From the NCBI RefSeq assembly GCF_014201355.1, contig NZ_JACHEG010000003.1, positions 419,966-483,965 of the forward strand: DNA of 64,000 nucleotides, written 5' to 3'. Numbering within the stretch: the first letter of the stretch is position 1; each line of letters starts with the position of its first letter. Source of the DNA: Aliirhizobium wenxiniae (lineage in GTDB: Bacteria > Pseudomonadota > Alphaproteobacteria > Rhizobiales > Rhizobiaceae). Shown in pieces: positions 26,467-36,041 of the stretch. Made by a program: the position numbers and the translations under genes. Under the pieces are notes generated by a model that had not been told where the DNA came from, ran no database searches, and worked only from the letters and a program-made list of their open reading frames with translations.

Positions 26467-26863
26467 GAAACGCGGCCCCCTCGCGCACGTAGTTCCAATC
26501 GGCCATCTCTAGCGCACACATCGGATGAACTTGTTTCAGTCGCCAAGCTATCGCAAACTACATCATCAAAAATCTACAGGAAACCGTTGTCATTCCAATC
26601 TTCGGGAATGTCCGAGGTCCACCTTTTGCTGCTCCACCCCTCGCGCCTGCTACCCGTCCGAGCGGCACTCACCTGAACGCAGCGCGGGGATGTAGTTGGA
26701 CCGCCGCTTCACGCCGAAGAATTCTGGCAGGAGGAAAGCCTGCCCGCCGCCAGATCCGTGGCAGAGCCCTCACCCGACTGAATGCAACGGAACCCCACTT
26801 GTCGCCATTGCTAACGACATCGTGCATCGTGGCTGGATGCGGAGCCTTTCTCGGGCGCCCGGT
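26467..26863. other. Non-coding stretch between kinase promoter and GntR gene
   Basis: About 400 bp. It must hold the promoter of the minus-strand kinase at its left end. The rest (26600-26860) contains only short overlapping frames without family features and no clear terminator for the GntR gene. I see no repeat or insertion-sequence end. Confidence 0.4.
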
Positions 26864-27601
26864 TCACACGTCCGAAAGAGCGTTGAGCATGACGATATCG
26901 TCCTCACCGGTGATGATATCGGCATCAGCCTGCAGGACATATTCGACAACGGCATTTATACCGCCCAGATGTTCCTTGAGCAGCCTTGCTGCCTCGTTTT
27001 CGTCATGCACCTTGATCGCGGCATAGAGCGCCACATGCTCATCCAGGACCTCTTCAAAATAACCGATCTTCGGAAATGCCTGCCGTCGTACGCGATCGAG
27101 CTGCCCCGTCGCGTTGTGGATTGTCTGCCAGACATTCGGAAAACCAGCGATGCGGCACAGGAGACGATGAAACTCGTTGTCGACCTTGAAAGCCTCATCG
27201 ATGTCTCGTCGTTTGGCCGCTTCCTGCTGGCGGAAGATCAGCAGATCGAGGTCCTTCTCGTGGACGGGATCGAAATTGCGGGCTGCAAGGCGCACTGTGC
27301 GCATTTCTAGGCTGGAACGTATCAGATGCCCCTCGATCACCTTGCGCATGGCGATCTTGTTGACGAACGTGCCGCCACTCGGAACGATATTGACCAGACC
27401 TTCCTGCGCCAGTCTCAACAAGGCTTCCCGCATCGGCGTTCGGGAAATGCCAAGCTCAGCGCAGGTCTCCTTTTCGTTCAGCGTTTCGCCGGGCGCCAGC
27501 TTCATGGTGATGATGGCATCGCGGATGACATTATACGCCCAGACAGCCTTGGGCTGGCCTGCCCCCATGTCTTCCAATGCAAGTTTAGCGTGTGAATTCA
27601 C
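26864..27601 (-). CDS. FCD-type GntR regulator (GntR1)
   Basis: 245 residues of the FadR/FCD subfamily. The winged helix is NEKETCAELGISRTPMREALLRLAQEGLVNIVPSGGTFV. The FCD ligand domain has conserved metal/ligand residues in DNEFHRLLC and DEHVALYAAI. It is the last gene of the long minus-strand operon starting at 39469. The regulator at 40669 is a close paralogue with nearly identical DNA-reading helices, so both may recognise the same CCGATATATCGG-type element. I found no copy of that element immediately upstream of this gene, so it is probably expressed as part of the operon. Confidence 0.9.
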   Translation of the reverse strand: MNSHAKLALEDMGAGQPKAVWAYNVIRDAIITMKLAPGETLNEKETCAELGISRTPMREALLRLAQEGLVNIVPSGGTFVNKIAMRKVIEGHLIRSSLEMRTVRLAARNFDPVHEKDLDLLIFRQQEAAKRRDIDEAFKVDNEFHRLLCRIAGFPNVWQTIHNATGQLDRVRRQAFPKIGYFEEVLDEHVALYAAIKVHDENEAARLLKEHLGGINAVVEYVLQADADIITGEDDIVMLNALSDV

Positions 27602-27687
27602 TCAGCGCCTCGTTCGCTCGCTTTACGTGTTTTAGCTTCCTTACATTATAAGCAGTTGCTTTCGTCGGCATAAAGAGGGCGCGGGCA

Positions 27688-28926
27688 TCATGCTTCGTTC
27701 GCCGCGATCATCGCCATTTCCAGAAGCACTTTCGCTCCCGCTGTCACCTGATCGGGCTCGCACCATTCCTTTTCGCTATGCGAAATGCCTTGCCTGCAGG
27801 GCACGAAGATGATCGCCGTCTGGCAGAGATGGGTCATCGACAGCGCATCATGCGAGGTCAGTGTCGGCAGCATCATCGATGTGTAGCCCAGTCGTTTCGC
27901 AACTTCGAGAACCTGCCCGGCAAGCTCCGGTGAAAGGTCGAGCCGCTGACGATAGTGCGAGGTCGTGGCATTAATAGCCAGCCCCGTCTCTCCGGCGATC
28001 CGCCTGGCCGCAGCCTCGATGCGATCGATGATCTTTGCCCTCCCCTCTTCCGTCGCATGAACGGCGACATAGGAAAGCTTGGTCAGATGCGGAATGTTCA
28101 CGCGGTTGTTCGGCCAGTTACGGATCACCGTGGCGCTGACCATCCCCGCTGGTTCGTTCTCGGCTCCGATAGCCTCGATTTCGAGGATCAATTTCGCCGC
28201 AGCAACAAGCGCGTTGCGCCGTGTCGACATTGCAGCCGTCTGCGAATGGCCATTCTCGCCGCTGATATCGATGAACCCGCTGCAACCCCATGAACTGTTG
28301 GATACGGCAGCGATCATCGCGCCGGCTTTTTCCATCTCCGGCCCCTGTTCGATATGCAGTTCGAGATATTTATGCACCGCCCGCCCGCCGACCGGCAAGG
28401 ATCCGGCATAACCGATCCGGGCAAGCTCGTCGCCCAGAATCGCACCACCGTCGTCCTTGCGGGACAGGGCATCTTCCAGGGCCAAGAGCCCGGCGAAGAT
28501 GCCGGACCCCATCACGCCCGGCTGAAAGCGTGCGCCTTCCTCATTGGTGAAGTTTGCGATCTCGATCGCCCGTTTTGTCGTAACGCCAGCGGCATTCAGC
28601 GCGCGTACGACTGTGATCCCGGCAAGCACACCCAGAACCCCATCGAACTTGCCGCCCGGCATCTGCGTGTCGAGATGGCTGCCGATCATCAGCGGCGGCA
28701 GGGATGGATCGCTCCCCTCCCGGCGTGCGAACATGTTGCCAATCGCATCGACAGTCACTGCCAGCCCGGCCTCCTCCGCCCAGTAACGGAAGAGGTTGCG
28801 TCCTTCGCGATCCGCATCCGAAAGTGCCGGCCGGAAACTGCCGCCGCCTTGGGTCGCGCCGATCGCACCCATCGTCATGATATCTGCCCAGAGACGTTCG
28901 GCATTGATTTCCGGCGAGGTGGTCAT
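27688..28926 (-). CDS. M20-family amidohydrolase (N-carbamoylase / allantoate amidohydrolase type)
   Basis: 412 residues of the HyuC/AllC branch of peptidase family M20. The metal site is visible: GSHLDTQMPGGKFDG, NEEGARF, LHIEQGPEMEKAG and the C-terminal ISHSEKEW. These enzymes hydrolyse N-carbamoyl amino acids, allantoate or related N-acyl compounds, releasing the amino acid, and act in the cytosol. AAGGA precedes the ATG. It lies between the phospholyase-like gene (64 bp upstream) and the GntR1 gene (86 bp downstream). Context suggests that it frees an amino compound imported by the peptide-type transporter. Confidence 0.88.
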   Translation of the reverse strand: MTTSPEINAERLWADIMTMGAIGATQGGGSFRPALSDADREGRNLFRYWAEEAGLAVTVDAIGNMFARREGSDPSLPPLMIGSHLDTQMPGGKFDGVLGVLAGITVVRALNAAGVTTKRAIEIANFTNEEGARFQPGVMGSGIFAGLLALEDALSRKDDGGAILGDELARIGYAGSLPVGGRAVHKYLELHIEQGPEMEKAGAMIAAVSNSSWGCSGFIDISGENGHSQTAAMSTRRNALVAAAKLILEIEAIGAENEPAGMVSATVIRNWPNNRVNIPHLTKLSYVAVHATEEGRAKIIDRIEAAARRIAGETGLAINATTSHYRQRLDLSPELAGQVLEVAKRLGYTSMMLPTLTSHDALSMTHLCQTAIIFVPCRQGISHSEKEWCEPDQVTAGAKVLLEMAMIAANEA

Positions 28927-28990
28927 GGTCTATCCTTTGACATTGGCTGGCAAACACGCAGGGATTGGCAGGGAGGCGAGACGGATGCAG

Positions 28991-30325
28991 TCACTGCGTC
29001 TCGTGCAGCACCTCTTCGAGGGTCTTGAGGAAGATGTCCGCGTGATCTTTGCCAAATGGCAGCGGGGGGCGGATCTTCAGCGTGTTGCCATGAATGCCGG
29101 CGGCACTGATCAGCACGCGACGCTCGCGCATGCGGTTGACGACGGCAAGCGAACGCTGTCCGTCCGGGGCGCGGCTCTGGCGGTCCTTGACGAATTCCAA
29201 CCCGAGGAAGAGGCCTGCGCCGCGAACGTCGCCGATGCAATCGAAATGCTGCTGCAGCTTGCGCATCCCTTCCAGCATGTAGTTGCCGGTCGAAAGCGCG
29301 TTGCCCATCAGGTCTTCGTCATGGATGACGTCGAGCACGGCATTGGCTGCGGCGATCGACACATGATTGGCGCCGAACGTGTTGAAATAGCGGATGTCCT
29401 TGCCGAAGCGTTCCTGTACCTCGCCCTTCATCACCGCCGCCGCGATCGGCAGACCATTGCCCATCGGCTTGCCCATTACGGCGATGTCGGGAACGATGCC
29501 GTGACGCATGAAGCCCCACATATGCGAGCCGGTGCGACCAAAACCCGGCTGCACTTCGTCGGCGATATAGAGCGCACCGGCTTCATGCACCACATCCAGC
29601 GTTTTCTTCAGGAAGCCGGCCGGCTCGGAAAAAATGCCGTCGGTCGAAAAGATGCTGTCGGCGATGAATGCTGCCGGCTTGATGCCATGGCGCTGCATGA
29701 AGGCGATCGCCTTGGAAACTTCTTGCGCAAACGTCTCGCCGACATCCTTGCCATCGGCGCGATAGGCATCAGGTGCCGGCACGGTGATCACATGCATGCC
29801 GAGCGGCATGTTCGGCCCGAGTGACGGCGAGATGGCGGCCGCCGCCGCCGTCGTGCCGTGATAGGCATTCTCGGTGATGATGATGCCGGTTCCGCCCGTG
29901 TAGTAACAGGCCAGCCGCATGGCGAGATCGACCGCCTCGCTGCCGGTGCAGCAATACATCACCCGGTTCATCTCGTTGGGAAAGGTTGCCAGCAGCTTCT
30001 CGGAATAATCGAGGATCTTTTCGTCCAGATAACGCGTATGCGTATTCAGCACCGCAGCCTGTTCGGCAATCGCGGCGACCACGCGCGGATGGCAATGGCC
30101 GACCGAGGGCACGTTGTTGTAGGTGTCGAGATAGGCGTTTCCATCCGGATCATAGAGCCAGACGCCCTCACCGCGCACCAGATGCAACGGATTTTCGTAA
30201 AACAGCCGATAGGATGGGCCGAGCATCGCCTGGCGCCGTTCGATCATCGAACGCTCGCGCTCCGGCAGGCTGCTGAGGCGCGACGCATCGAAACCGTTGA
30301 TCATCGTGGTGGCTGGCTTGTTCAT
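28991..30325 (-). CDS. Class III PLP enzyme, phospholyase-like (PHYKPL/ETNPPL type)
   Basis: 444 residues, fold-type I class III aminotransferase family. Its N-terminal pattern RLFYENPLHLVRGEGVWLYD ... YLDTYNNVPSVGHCHPRVV is close to the AGXT2L1/AGXT2L2 group, whose members are phospholyases for phosphoethanolamine and 5-phosphohydroxylysine. TGSEAVDLAMRLA, ADEVQPGFGRTG and VMGKPMGNGLP (PLP lysine) are all present. The gene for a hydroxylysine-kinase-like protein is 21 bp upstream, which supports a phospholyase role over transamination. A plain transaminase remains possible. GGGGAGAGA precedes the ATG. Confidence 0.78.
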   Translation of the reverse strand: MNKPATTMINGFDASRLSSLPERERSMIERRQAMLGPSYRLFYENPLHLVRGEGVWLYDPDGNAYLDTYNNVPSVGHCHPRVVAAIAEQAAVLNTHTRYLDEKILDYSEKLLATFPNEMNRVMYCCTGSEAVDLAMRLACYYTGGTGIIITENAYHGTTAAAAAISPSLGPNMPLGMHVITVPAPDAYRADGKDVGETFAQEVSKAIAFMQRHGIKPAAFIADSIFSTDGIFSEPAGFLKKTLDVVHEAGALYIADEVQPGFGRTGSHMWGFMRHGIVPDIAVMGKPMGNGLPIAAAVMKGEVQERFGKDIRYFNTFGANHVSIAAANAVLDVIHDEDLMGNALSTGNYMLEGMRKLQQHFDCIGDVRGAGLFLGLEFVKDRQSRAPDGQRSLAVVNRMRERRVLISAAGIHGNTLKIRPPLPFGKDHADIFLKTLEEVLHETQ

Positions 30326-30346
30326 GTCTCTCTCCCCCTTGGGATG

Positions 30347-31414
30347 CTATAGGCGGCAAGCGGCTGTCAGATGCGCGATTGCGTCGTCTCTTGAAATTGC
30401 ATCGAGCCGGGCAAACTGCGCCCAGACCGTAGGACTGTTGCGTGTGTAGAGTTCCCGATGTTCCGGAAACAGTTTCGCGCGCCATTCCGGTATCGCGAGC
30501 CGCATCAGCATGCGCGTGACGACAGCCGGATAAAGCAGCGCAATCTCTTCGTCGGAAAGCGTCTTTTCTGTCGCATAACCTTTCAGGAAATCGCACATCG
30601 CCTCAACCGGATCTTCGGCATCGCCCATCTGGTAGGCGGCGCCCACTGCGACGTCGAACAGCAGCGGCGCATGCACCATGTCGCCGAAATCGATGATGCC
30701 GCTGATCGTGTCCGGATCTTCCTCGCTAACGAGGATATTCTCCATATTGAAGTCATTGTGGATCACCTGCGCCGGCAGTTCCGCCATGCGCGGCACGATC
30801 AGGTTTTCGAAATCGTCCATGGCGCGTTCGAGCCGCGCGCGTTGCGCCGCGTCATCGAATGCCGAGAAGAGATCGCGGATACCGGCGGCATGTTTCATGT
30901 CCCAGGTGATGCGATGGCTCGCGGCCTCATGGGTGAAACCTTCAAGCGCCTTCTGCATCCGCCCGAGCAGCAGGCCGACACGGTAGCGCTGCAGCGCCGA
31001 ATGCGGTTGCGATTTCTGCGATATGCCGGGAGCGAAGGTGACCATGCGCACGCCACGCGTGCCGCCCTCGTCATCGGTCATGCGGAAATCCGCCTCGCCG
31101 TCCAGCGTGCGGATGATCCGCTGGATCGGAATGCCGGGATCGGCAGCTTCCACATGCAGGAGCGCCTGGCTGTGCATGCTCGTCATCGCCGGGTTTTCGG
31201 CCGGATTGAGCACCTTGAAGAGATATTCCGCTCCGTCGTCGAGCGTCAGCCGGTAGTTGCTATCCTTCTCGCCCCAAAGCCATTCGGCCTTGCCGGTAAG
31301 GCCGTATTTTTCCCGCGCAATGCGCTCGGCCTGATCCGGAGGCACGGCAGTCGCACCCGTCTTCAGCTCTGCGCCAAGCCCGCTTGCCGCCCCTTGGCTT
31401 GCCGTGGAGGCCAT
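30347..31414 (-). CDS. APH-family phosphotransferase, hydroxylysine kinase-like
   Basis: 355 residues with the aminoglycoside-phosphotransferase/choline-kinase fold. The catalytic loop is VIHNDFNMENILV and the Mg-binding motif is GIIDFGDMVHAPLLFDVA. Both, and the C-terminal YPAVVTRMLMRLAIPEWRAK region, resemble hydroxylysine kinase (HYKK/AGPHD1) more than true antibiotic kinases. It should phosphorylate a hydroxyl group of a small amino compound. The start at 31414 (MASTASQG) follows GGGATGGGA; an ATG at 31471 would add 19 residues. Together with the next gene it makes a kinase/phospholyase pair. Confidence 0.82.
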   Translation of the reverse strand: MASTASQGAASGLGAELKTGATAVPPDQAERIAREKYGLTGKAEWLWGEKDSNYRLTLDDGAEYLFKVLNPAENPAMTSMHSQALLHVEAADPGIPIQRIIRTLDGEADFRMTDDEGGTRGVRMVTFAPGISQKSQPHSALQRYRVGLLLGRMQKALEGFTHEAASHRITWDMKHAAGIRDLFSAFDDAAQRARLERAMDDFENLIVPRMAELPAQVIHNDFNMENILVSEEDPDTISGIIDFGDMVHAPLLFDVAVGAAYQMGDAEDPVEAMCDFLKGYATEKTLSDEEIALLYPAVVTRMLMRLAIPEWRAKLFPEHRELYTRNSPTVWAQFARLDAISRDDAIAHLTAACRL

Positions 31415-31483
31415 GTTCCCATCCCGATTCTGCTGTTGTTTGTTATGGTGCGGAAACCGGGGCCTCCGCACCTCTTTTATGGT

Positions 31484-32911
31484 TCAGGCGACCCGCGGTG
31501 CGCTCAGAACCTCTTCCGGATACGCCGCCTGATAGGCAGCCGCCAGCGCCAGCACGATATCGTCGCGATAGCGCGGGCCGACGAACTGCAACCCGATCGG
31601 CAGACCACCGGCATCGAAACCGCAGGGAACCGACACGGCTGGCTGTCCGGTCATGTTGAACGGATAGGTAAAAGGCGACCAGTCGGACCAGTCCTTGCCT
31701 TCGATCCCACCCGGAAAATCGACACCGGCCTCGATTGCGGTTGTCGGCATGGTCGGCAGCATCAGCGCGTCATATTTTTCGTGGAACAGCGCCATCGTCA
31801 CCTTGAGATCGGCCCTGACCTGCTCGGCGATGACGTAATCGATAGCCGAATAGGCCTTGCCCTTTTCGTAGATGCCGATCAGGCCCGGATCCATCAGCTT
31901 CTTCTGCTCGTCCGTGGGATTGACCATCTCGACGGTACGGGCTTCGGCCGCATACCAGAGTGCCAGAAGCGCATCCTGAGGATTGGAGAAGCCGGGATCG
32001 ACCTCTTCGATGATCGCCCCCATATCGGCCAGACGCTTGGCGGCCCGTTCGACGGCGGCGGCGACATCCGGCTGCACCTCGGCATAACCGAGATTGCGGC
32101 TATAGCCGATCTTCATGCCCTTGACGGTGGCGGCCTTGGCCCCTTCAAGCCAGTTCGGAACCGGCGTCGGGCAATAGCCGTAAAGTGCCTTCGGCGTTGG
32201 CCCGGTCGTTGCATTCATGAACAGGGCGGCGTCTTCGACGGTCCGCGTCAGCGGACCGCGATGGGCAAGTTCGAACAGTGTCGTTGCCGTATCAGCCGGG
32301 ATCCAGCCATAGGTCGGCTTGATACCGAACGTACCGGAAAACGAGGCCGGGATGCGGATGGAGCCCGCACCGTCGGACCCCTCATGCAGAACGCCCATGT
32401 TAAGCGCTGCTGCAACGGCAGCGCCGCCGGACGAGCCGCCCGAGGCGCGATCGGTGCGCCAGGGGTTGAGCGTATTGCCGAAAGCGGGGCCATGAGTGAC
32501 ACCCTTCCAGCCAAATTCTGGCGATGTCGTCGTGCCGAGAATGGTGACACCCGCAGCACGAAGGCGTTCCATGATCAGGAACTCCTTCTCCGAAGGGCTC
32601 GTGGCGCCGAGCGCCGAGCCGCGCCGCCACGGAATACCCTTGACCGGCGTCAGCTCCTTGATCGTCGTCGGCGCACCGTCGATGGGCGAAAGCGGTTCGC
32701 CCTTCTTCCAGCGTGCCTCGGAGGCCTTCGCCTCGGCCAGCGCCAGTTCCGGCACGACATAGGCGAAAGCGTTGACGCTCGGATTGAATTTTTCGATCCG
32801 TGCGAGCGAGGCTTTCGTGGCTTCGACCGGAGAGGCCTTGCCCGTTGCGAACAGCTCGGAAAGCTGTGCCGCGGTCATTTCGCCAAGATCGGTCTTTTCC
32901 ATCATGTTCAT
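31484..32911 (-). CDS. Amidase (amidase signature family)
   Basis: 475 residues. The amidase signature is clear: Lys in GAPTTIKEL, the glycine/serine-rich DRASGGSSGGAAVAAAL with the cis-serine, and the nucleophile region GSDGAGSIRIPASF. It hydrolyses an amide to acid and ammonia in the cytosol. AAGGA lies upstream of the ATG at 32911, and 18 bp separate it from the transaminase gene. It is too divergent by eye to choose between GatA-like, aryl-amidase and other branches; operon context points to a catabolic role. Confidence 0.9.
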   Translation of the reverse strand: MNMMEKTDLGEMTAAQLSELFATGKASPVEATKASLARIEKFNPSVNAFAYVVPELALAEAKASEARWKKGEPLSPIDGAPTTIKELTPVKGIPWRRGSALGATSPSEKEFLIMERLRAAGVTILGTTTSPEFGWKGVTHGPAFGNTLNPWRTDRASGGSSGGAAVAAALNMGVLHEGSDGAGSIRIPASFSGTFGIKPTYGWIPADTATTLFELAHRGPLTRTVEDAALFMNATTGPTPKALYGYCPTPVPNWLEGAKAATVKGMKIGYSRNLGYAEVQPDVAAAVERAAKRLADMGAIIEEVDPGFSNPQDALLALWYAAEARTVEMVNPTDEQKKLMDPGLIGIYEKGKAYSAIDYVIAEQVRADLKVTMALFHEKYDALMLPTMPTTAIEAGVDFPGGIEGKDWSDWSPFTYPFNMTGQPAVSVPCGFDAGGLPIGLQFVGPRYRDDIVLALAAAYQAAYPEEVLSAPRVA

Positions 32912-32929
32912 GATCTCAATCCTTGATGC

Positions 32930-34282
32930 TTAGGCGTGTGCGGCCTGAACCGTGTCGAGCGCGCGGGCAACGGCGCCGAACATGTCGTCGATCTGCTCGG
33001 CGGTGATGATCAGCGGCGGGCAGAAGCAGATGGCTTCACCGATATTGCGGATGATCAGGCCTTCGTCCTGGCAAGCGGCAGCAATTGCTGCGGCTGCATC
33101 ACCGGCATTGGCATCCGCCCACGGCTTGATTTCCAGCGCGCCGAGCAGGCCGATACCACGTGAGGAATGCGCCAGCGGATGCTTGGCAAGTTCCGCCAGA
33201 CCACCGAGGAACTTCTCTTCCAGACGTGCCGCATTGCCGACCAGATCCCGCTCCTGGATGATCTTCAGGTTTTCAAGACCGACGGCGGTTGCAACCGGAT
33301 GACCGGAAGCGGTGAAACCGTGGCCGAACACGCCGATACGGTCGCTCTCATCGGCGATCGGCTGATAGAAATGATCGTTCATGATGATCGCCGAAAGCGG
33401 CATGTAGGATGACGAGATCTGCTTCGACACGACGAGTACGTCCGGCTCGATGCCGAGCGTCTCGCAGGCGAACATCTTGCCGGTACGGCCGAAGCCGCAA
33501 ATGACTTCGTCGGCAACAAGAAGGATGTCGTATTTCTTCAGGATCGCCTGAACGCCGGCCCAGTATCCATCCGAAGGCATCAGCACGCCACCGGCGCCCA
33601 TCACAGGCTCGCCCCAGAAGGCGGCGATCGTTTCCGCGCCTTCCTTCAGGATCAGGTCTTCCAGATCCTTGAGCATGCGCTTGGTGAAATCAGCTTCGCT
33701 TTCGCCTTCCAGGCCGAAATGCACATAGGACGGGCAGGACGTATGAACCATCCGGTCGAGCGGCAGGTCGAAGCTTTCATGGTTGCGCGGCAGGCCGGTG
33801 ATCGAGCCGGCGGCGATCGTCACGCCGTGATAGCCCTTGATGCGGCCGATGATCTTCTTCTTGTCCTTCTTGCCGAGCGCGTTGGAGCGGTACCATACCA
33901 TCTTGCAGGCGAGGTCGTTTGCTTCGGAACCGGAGGAGGTGAAATGCACCTTCGACATCGGCACCGGCGCGATCTTGACCAGCATCTCGGCCAGATCGAT
34001 CGACGGTCCATGCGTCTTGTAGGAGAAGCTGTGGTAATAGGGCAGCTTCTCCATCTGCGCCTTGGCGACTTCCGCCAGACGCTTTTCACCGAAGCCGAGC
34101 GCGACCGACCAGAGACCGGCGAGACCTTCGATGTAGCGCTTGCCGGTATTGTCGGTGACATAGATGCCGTCACCGCTCTCGATGACGAGACCACCGGATT
34201 TTTCGTATTTCCGAAGGTTGACCATCGGATGCATCTGATAGGCCATGTCGCGGGCTTCGACCGAGTTCGGCATAATCGTCAT
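32930..34282 (-). CDS. Class III omega-aminotransferase
   Basis: 450 residues. Family features are GLAGLWSVALGFGEKRLAEVA, SSGSEANDLACKMVWYR, GYHGVTIAAGSITGLP, ADEVICGFGRTGKMF and the PLP-lysine segment VSKQISSSYMPLSA. It resembles pyruvate-dependent omega-amino acid and diamine transaminases, producing a semialdehyde. I chose the ATG at 34282 because GGAG stands 6 bases in front; an in-frame TTG at 34339 overlaps the upstream stop and is a longer alternative. The aldehyde produced could go to a dehydrogenase not in this operon. Confidence 0.88.
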   Translation of the reverse strand: MTIMPNSVEARDMAYQMHPMVNLRKYEKSGGLVIESGDGIYVTDNTGKRYIEGLAGLWSVALGFGEKRLAEVAKAQMEKLPYYHSFSYKTHGPSIDLAEMLVKIAPVPMSKVHFTSSGSEANDLACKMVWYRSNALGKKDKKKIIGRIKGYHGVTIAAGSITGLPRNHESFDLPLDRMVHTSCPSYVHFGLEGESEADFTKRMLKDLEDLILKEGAETIAAFWGEPVMGAGGVLMPSDGYWAGVQAILKKYDILLVADEVICGFGRTGKMFACETLGIEPDVLVVSKQISSSYMPLSAIIMNDHFYQPIADESDRIGVFGHGFTASGHPVATAVGLENLKIIQERDLVGNAARLEEKFLGGLAELAKHPLAHSSRGIGLLGALEIKPWADANAGDAAAAIAAACQDEGLIIRNIGEAICFCPPLIITAEQIDDMFGAVARALDTVQAAHA

Positions 34283-34335
34283 GTGCAGCTCCATAAGCGG
34301 GCCCTGTTGCCCAGATTGGTTGATATCCGACGGGT

Positions 34336-36039
34336 TCAAGCCGTCATCAGCGCTTCCTTTGCCCGACCGGGAATGGCCTCGATCAAGCTCTTCGTGTAGG
34401 GGTGCCGGGGCGTGTCGAATATCTCGCTGCCGGTACCGAGTTCGACGACCTCACCCTTCTGCATCACCATCACGCGGTCGCAAATCTTGGCGGCAACGCG
34501 CAGGTCGTGGGTGATGAAGACGACGGAGAGGTTGAGGTCTTTCTTGAGCTGGCCCAGCAGTTCCAGAACCTGCGCCTGGATCGAAACGTCGAGTGCGGAC
34601 ACCGCCTCGTCGGCGATAATGATCTCGGGTTCGAGCGCCAGCGCCCGTGCAATGCCGATACGCTGCCGTTGACCGCCGGAAAATTCGTGCGGAAAGCGGT
34701 TAGTACCTTTGGGATCGAGACCGACCATCTCCATCAGTTCGGCGGCGCGGGCCAGCGCCTTCTTTTCGTTCTCGCCATAGGCGATCGGTCCCGAGGCGAT
34801 GATGCGCCCGACCTTTTCGCGCGGATTGAGTGAAGAATACGGGTCCTGGAAGATCATCTGCATACGCCGGCGCATGGCGCGCAGCTCCTCGCCCTTCAGA
34901 TGCGCCATGTCCTGACCGCCGAGCAGAACGCGGCCGCTCTCGGGATCCTGCAGCCGCACGAGGCAGCGCCCGACCGAGGATTTTCCGGATCCGCTTTCAC
35001 CGACAATGCCCAGCGTCTCGCCACGGCCGAGCGTGAAGGACACGTCCTTGACGGCATGAACCTCACGGGCCTTGGAGAACAACCCGCCGCCCATGCGATA
35101 GATTTTCGACAGCTTCTCGACGGCAAGCAACGGCTCGCGGGCGTCGACACGCGCCAGCCCTTCACCGGGACGCGGGATCGCAGCGATCAGTTTCTTCGTA
35201 TAGGGGTGCTGCGGCGAAAACAGCACTTCTTCGGCCGTACCTTGCTCGACGATGCGCCCGAGCTGCATCACCGTCACATAATCGGCGATCTCGGCAACAA
35301 CGCCGAAATCGTGGGTAATGAACATTACCGCCATGTTGCGCTCCTTCTGGAGCCTGGCGATGAGCTTCAGGATCTGCGCCTGGGTCGTCACGTCGAGCGC
35401 CGTTGTCGGCTCGTCGGCGATCAGCACTTCCGGCTCGAGCGCCAGCGCCATGGCGATCATCACCCGTTGGCGCTGGCCACCGGAGAGCTGGAACGGATAG
35501 CTGTCTGCCGCCCGCGGCGGATCGGGCAGGCCGACCTCTGTCAGAAGCGACAGCGCCTTTTGCCTGCGCTCCTTTGGCGTCAGCAGGCCATGCGCCTCGA
35601 ACACTTCCTCGATCTGCGCGGAGACCTTCATCAGGGGGTTCAGCGCCGACATCGGCTCCTGGAAGATCATCGCCACGCGGCGACCACGAATGGCGTAAAG
35701 TGCATCTGCCGGCATGGTGATCAGATCGGTAGCGCCAAGCAGGATACGCCCCTGCGCCACGCGCACCGTATCGGGAAGAAGCCCCATCAGCGCATTGGCC
35801 GACATGGACTTGCCCGAGCCGCTCTCACCGACCACGCACAGCATCTCGCCGGGAAAGAGCTTGAAGCTGACGCGGTCGACCGCATAGGGGCGATCCGCGC
35901 CGTCCGGAAGTGCGATGCTCAGCCTGTCGATATGAACGACCGGTTCGCCCCGCCCCTCCTCCTTCAGCGCACCCGGATGTATGACGGCGGCAGCGGTTTC
36001 GTCGGATGTCACGGCATTGGTGTCGATAGTATCTGCCAT
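34336..36039 (-). CDS. Double ABC ATPase of a peptide-type importer (DppD-DppF fusion)
   Basis: 567 residues containing two complete ABC ATPase domains. The first has [17 protein letters not shown] and [11 protein letters not shown]; the second has [17 protein letters not shown] and [11 protein letters not shown]. Each domain has its own C-terminal peptide-transporter extension ([38 protein letters not shown]). This fusion powers the oligopeptide-type importer formed by the next three genes. The start at 36039 follows GGGAGGTAA, 2 bp after the permease stop; an upstream frame to 36156 lacks support. Confidence 0.95.
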   Translation of the reverse strand: MADTIDTNAVTSDETAAAVIHPGALKEEGRGEPVVHIDRLSIALPDGADRPYAVDRVSFKLFPGEMLCVVGESGSGKSMSANALMGLLPDTVRVAQGRILLGATDLITMPADALYAIRGRRVAMIFQEPMSALNPLMKVSAQIEEVFEAHGLLTPKERRQKALSLLTEVGLPDPPRAADSYPFQLSGGQRQRVMIAMALALEPEVLIADEPTTALDVTTQAQILKLIARLQKERNMAVMFITHDFGVVAEIADYVTVMQLGRIVEQGTAEEVLFSPQHPYTKKLIAAIPRPGEGLARVDAREPLLAVEKLSKIYRMGGGLFSKAREVHAVKDVSFTLGRGETLGIVGESGSGKSSVGRCLVRLQDPESGRVLLGGQDMAHLKGEELRAMRRRMQMIFQDPYSSLNPREKVGRIIASGPIAYGENEKKALARAAELMEMVGLDPKGTNRFPHEFSGGQRQRIGIARALALEPEIIIADEAVSALDVSIQAQVLELLGQLKKDLNLSVVFITHDLRVAAKICDRVMVMQKGEVVELGTGSEIFDTPRHPYTKSLIEAIPGRAKEALMTA

Positions 36040-36041
36040 GG

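Noticed and set aside
30347..31414. Aminoglycoside resistance kinase
   Set aside because: The fold is APH-type, but the sequence details and the operon context fit a catabolic hydroxylysine-kinase-like enzyme better.
30458..32926. 822-residue open frame on the plus strand opposite the kinase and amidase genes
   Set aside because: It is an antisense shadow: arginine- and histidine-rich, without domains, and the minus-strand genes have complete family motifs.
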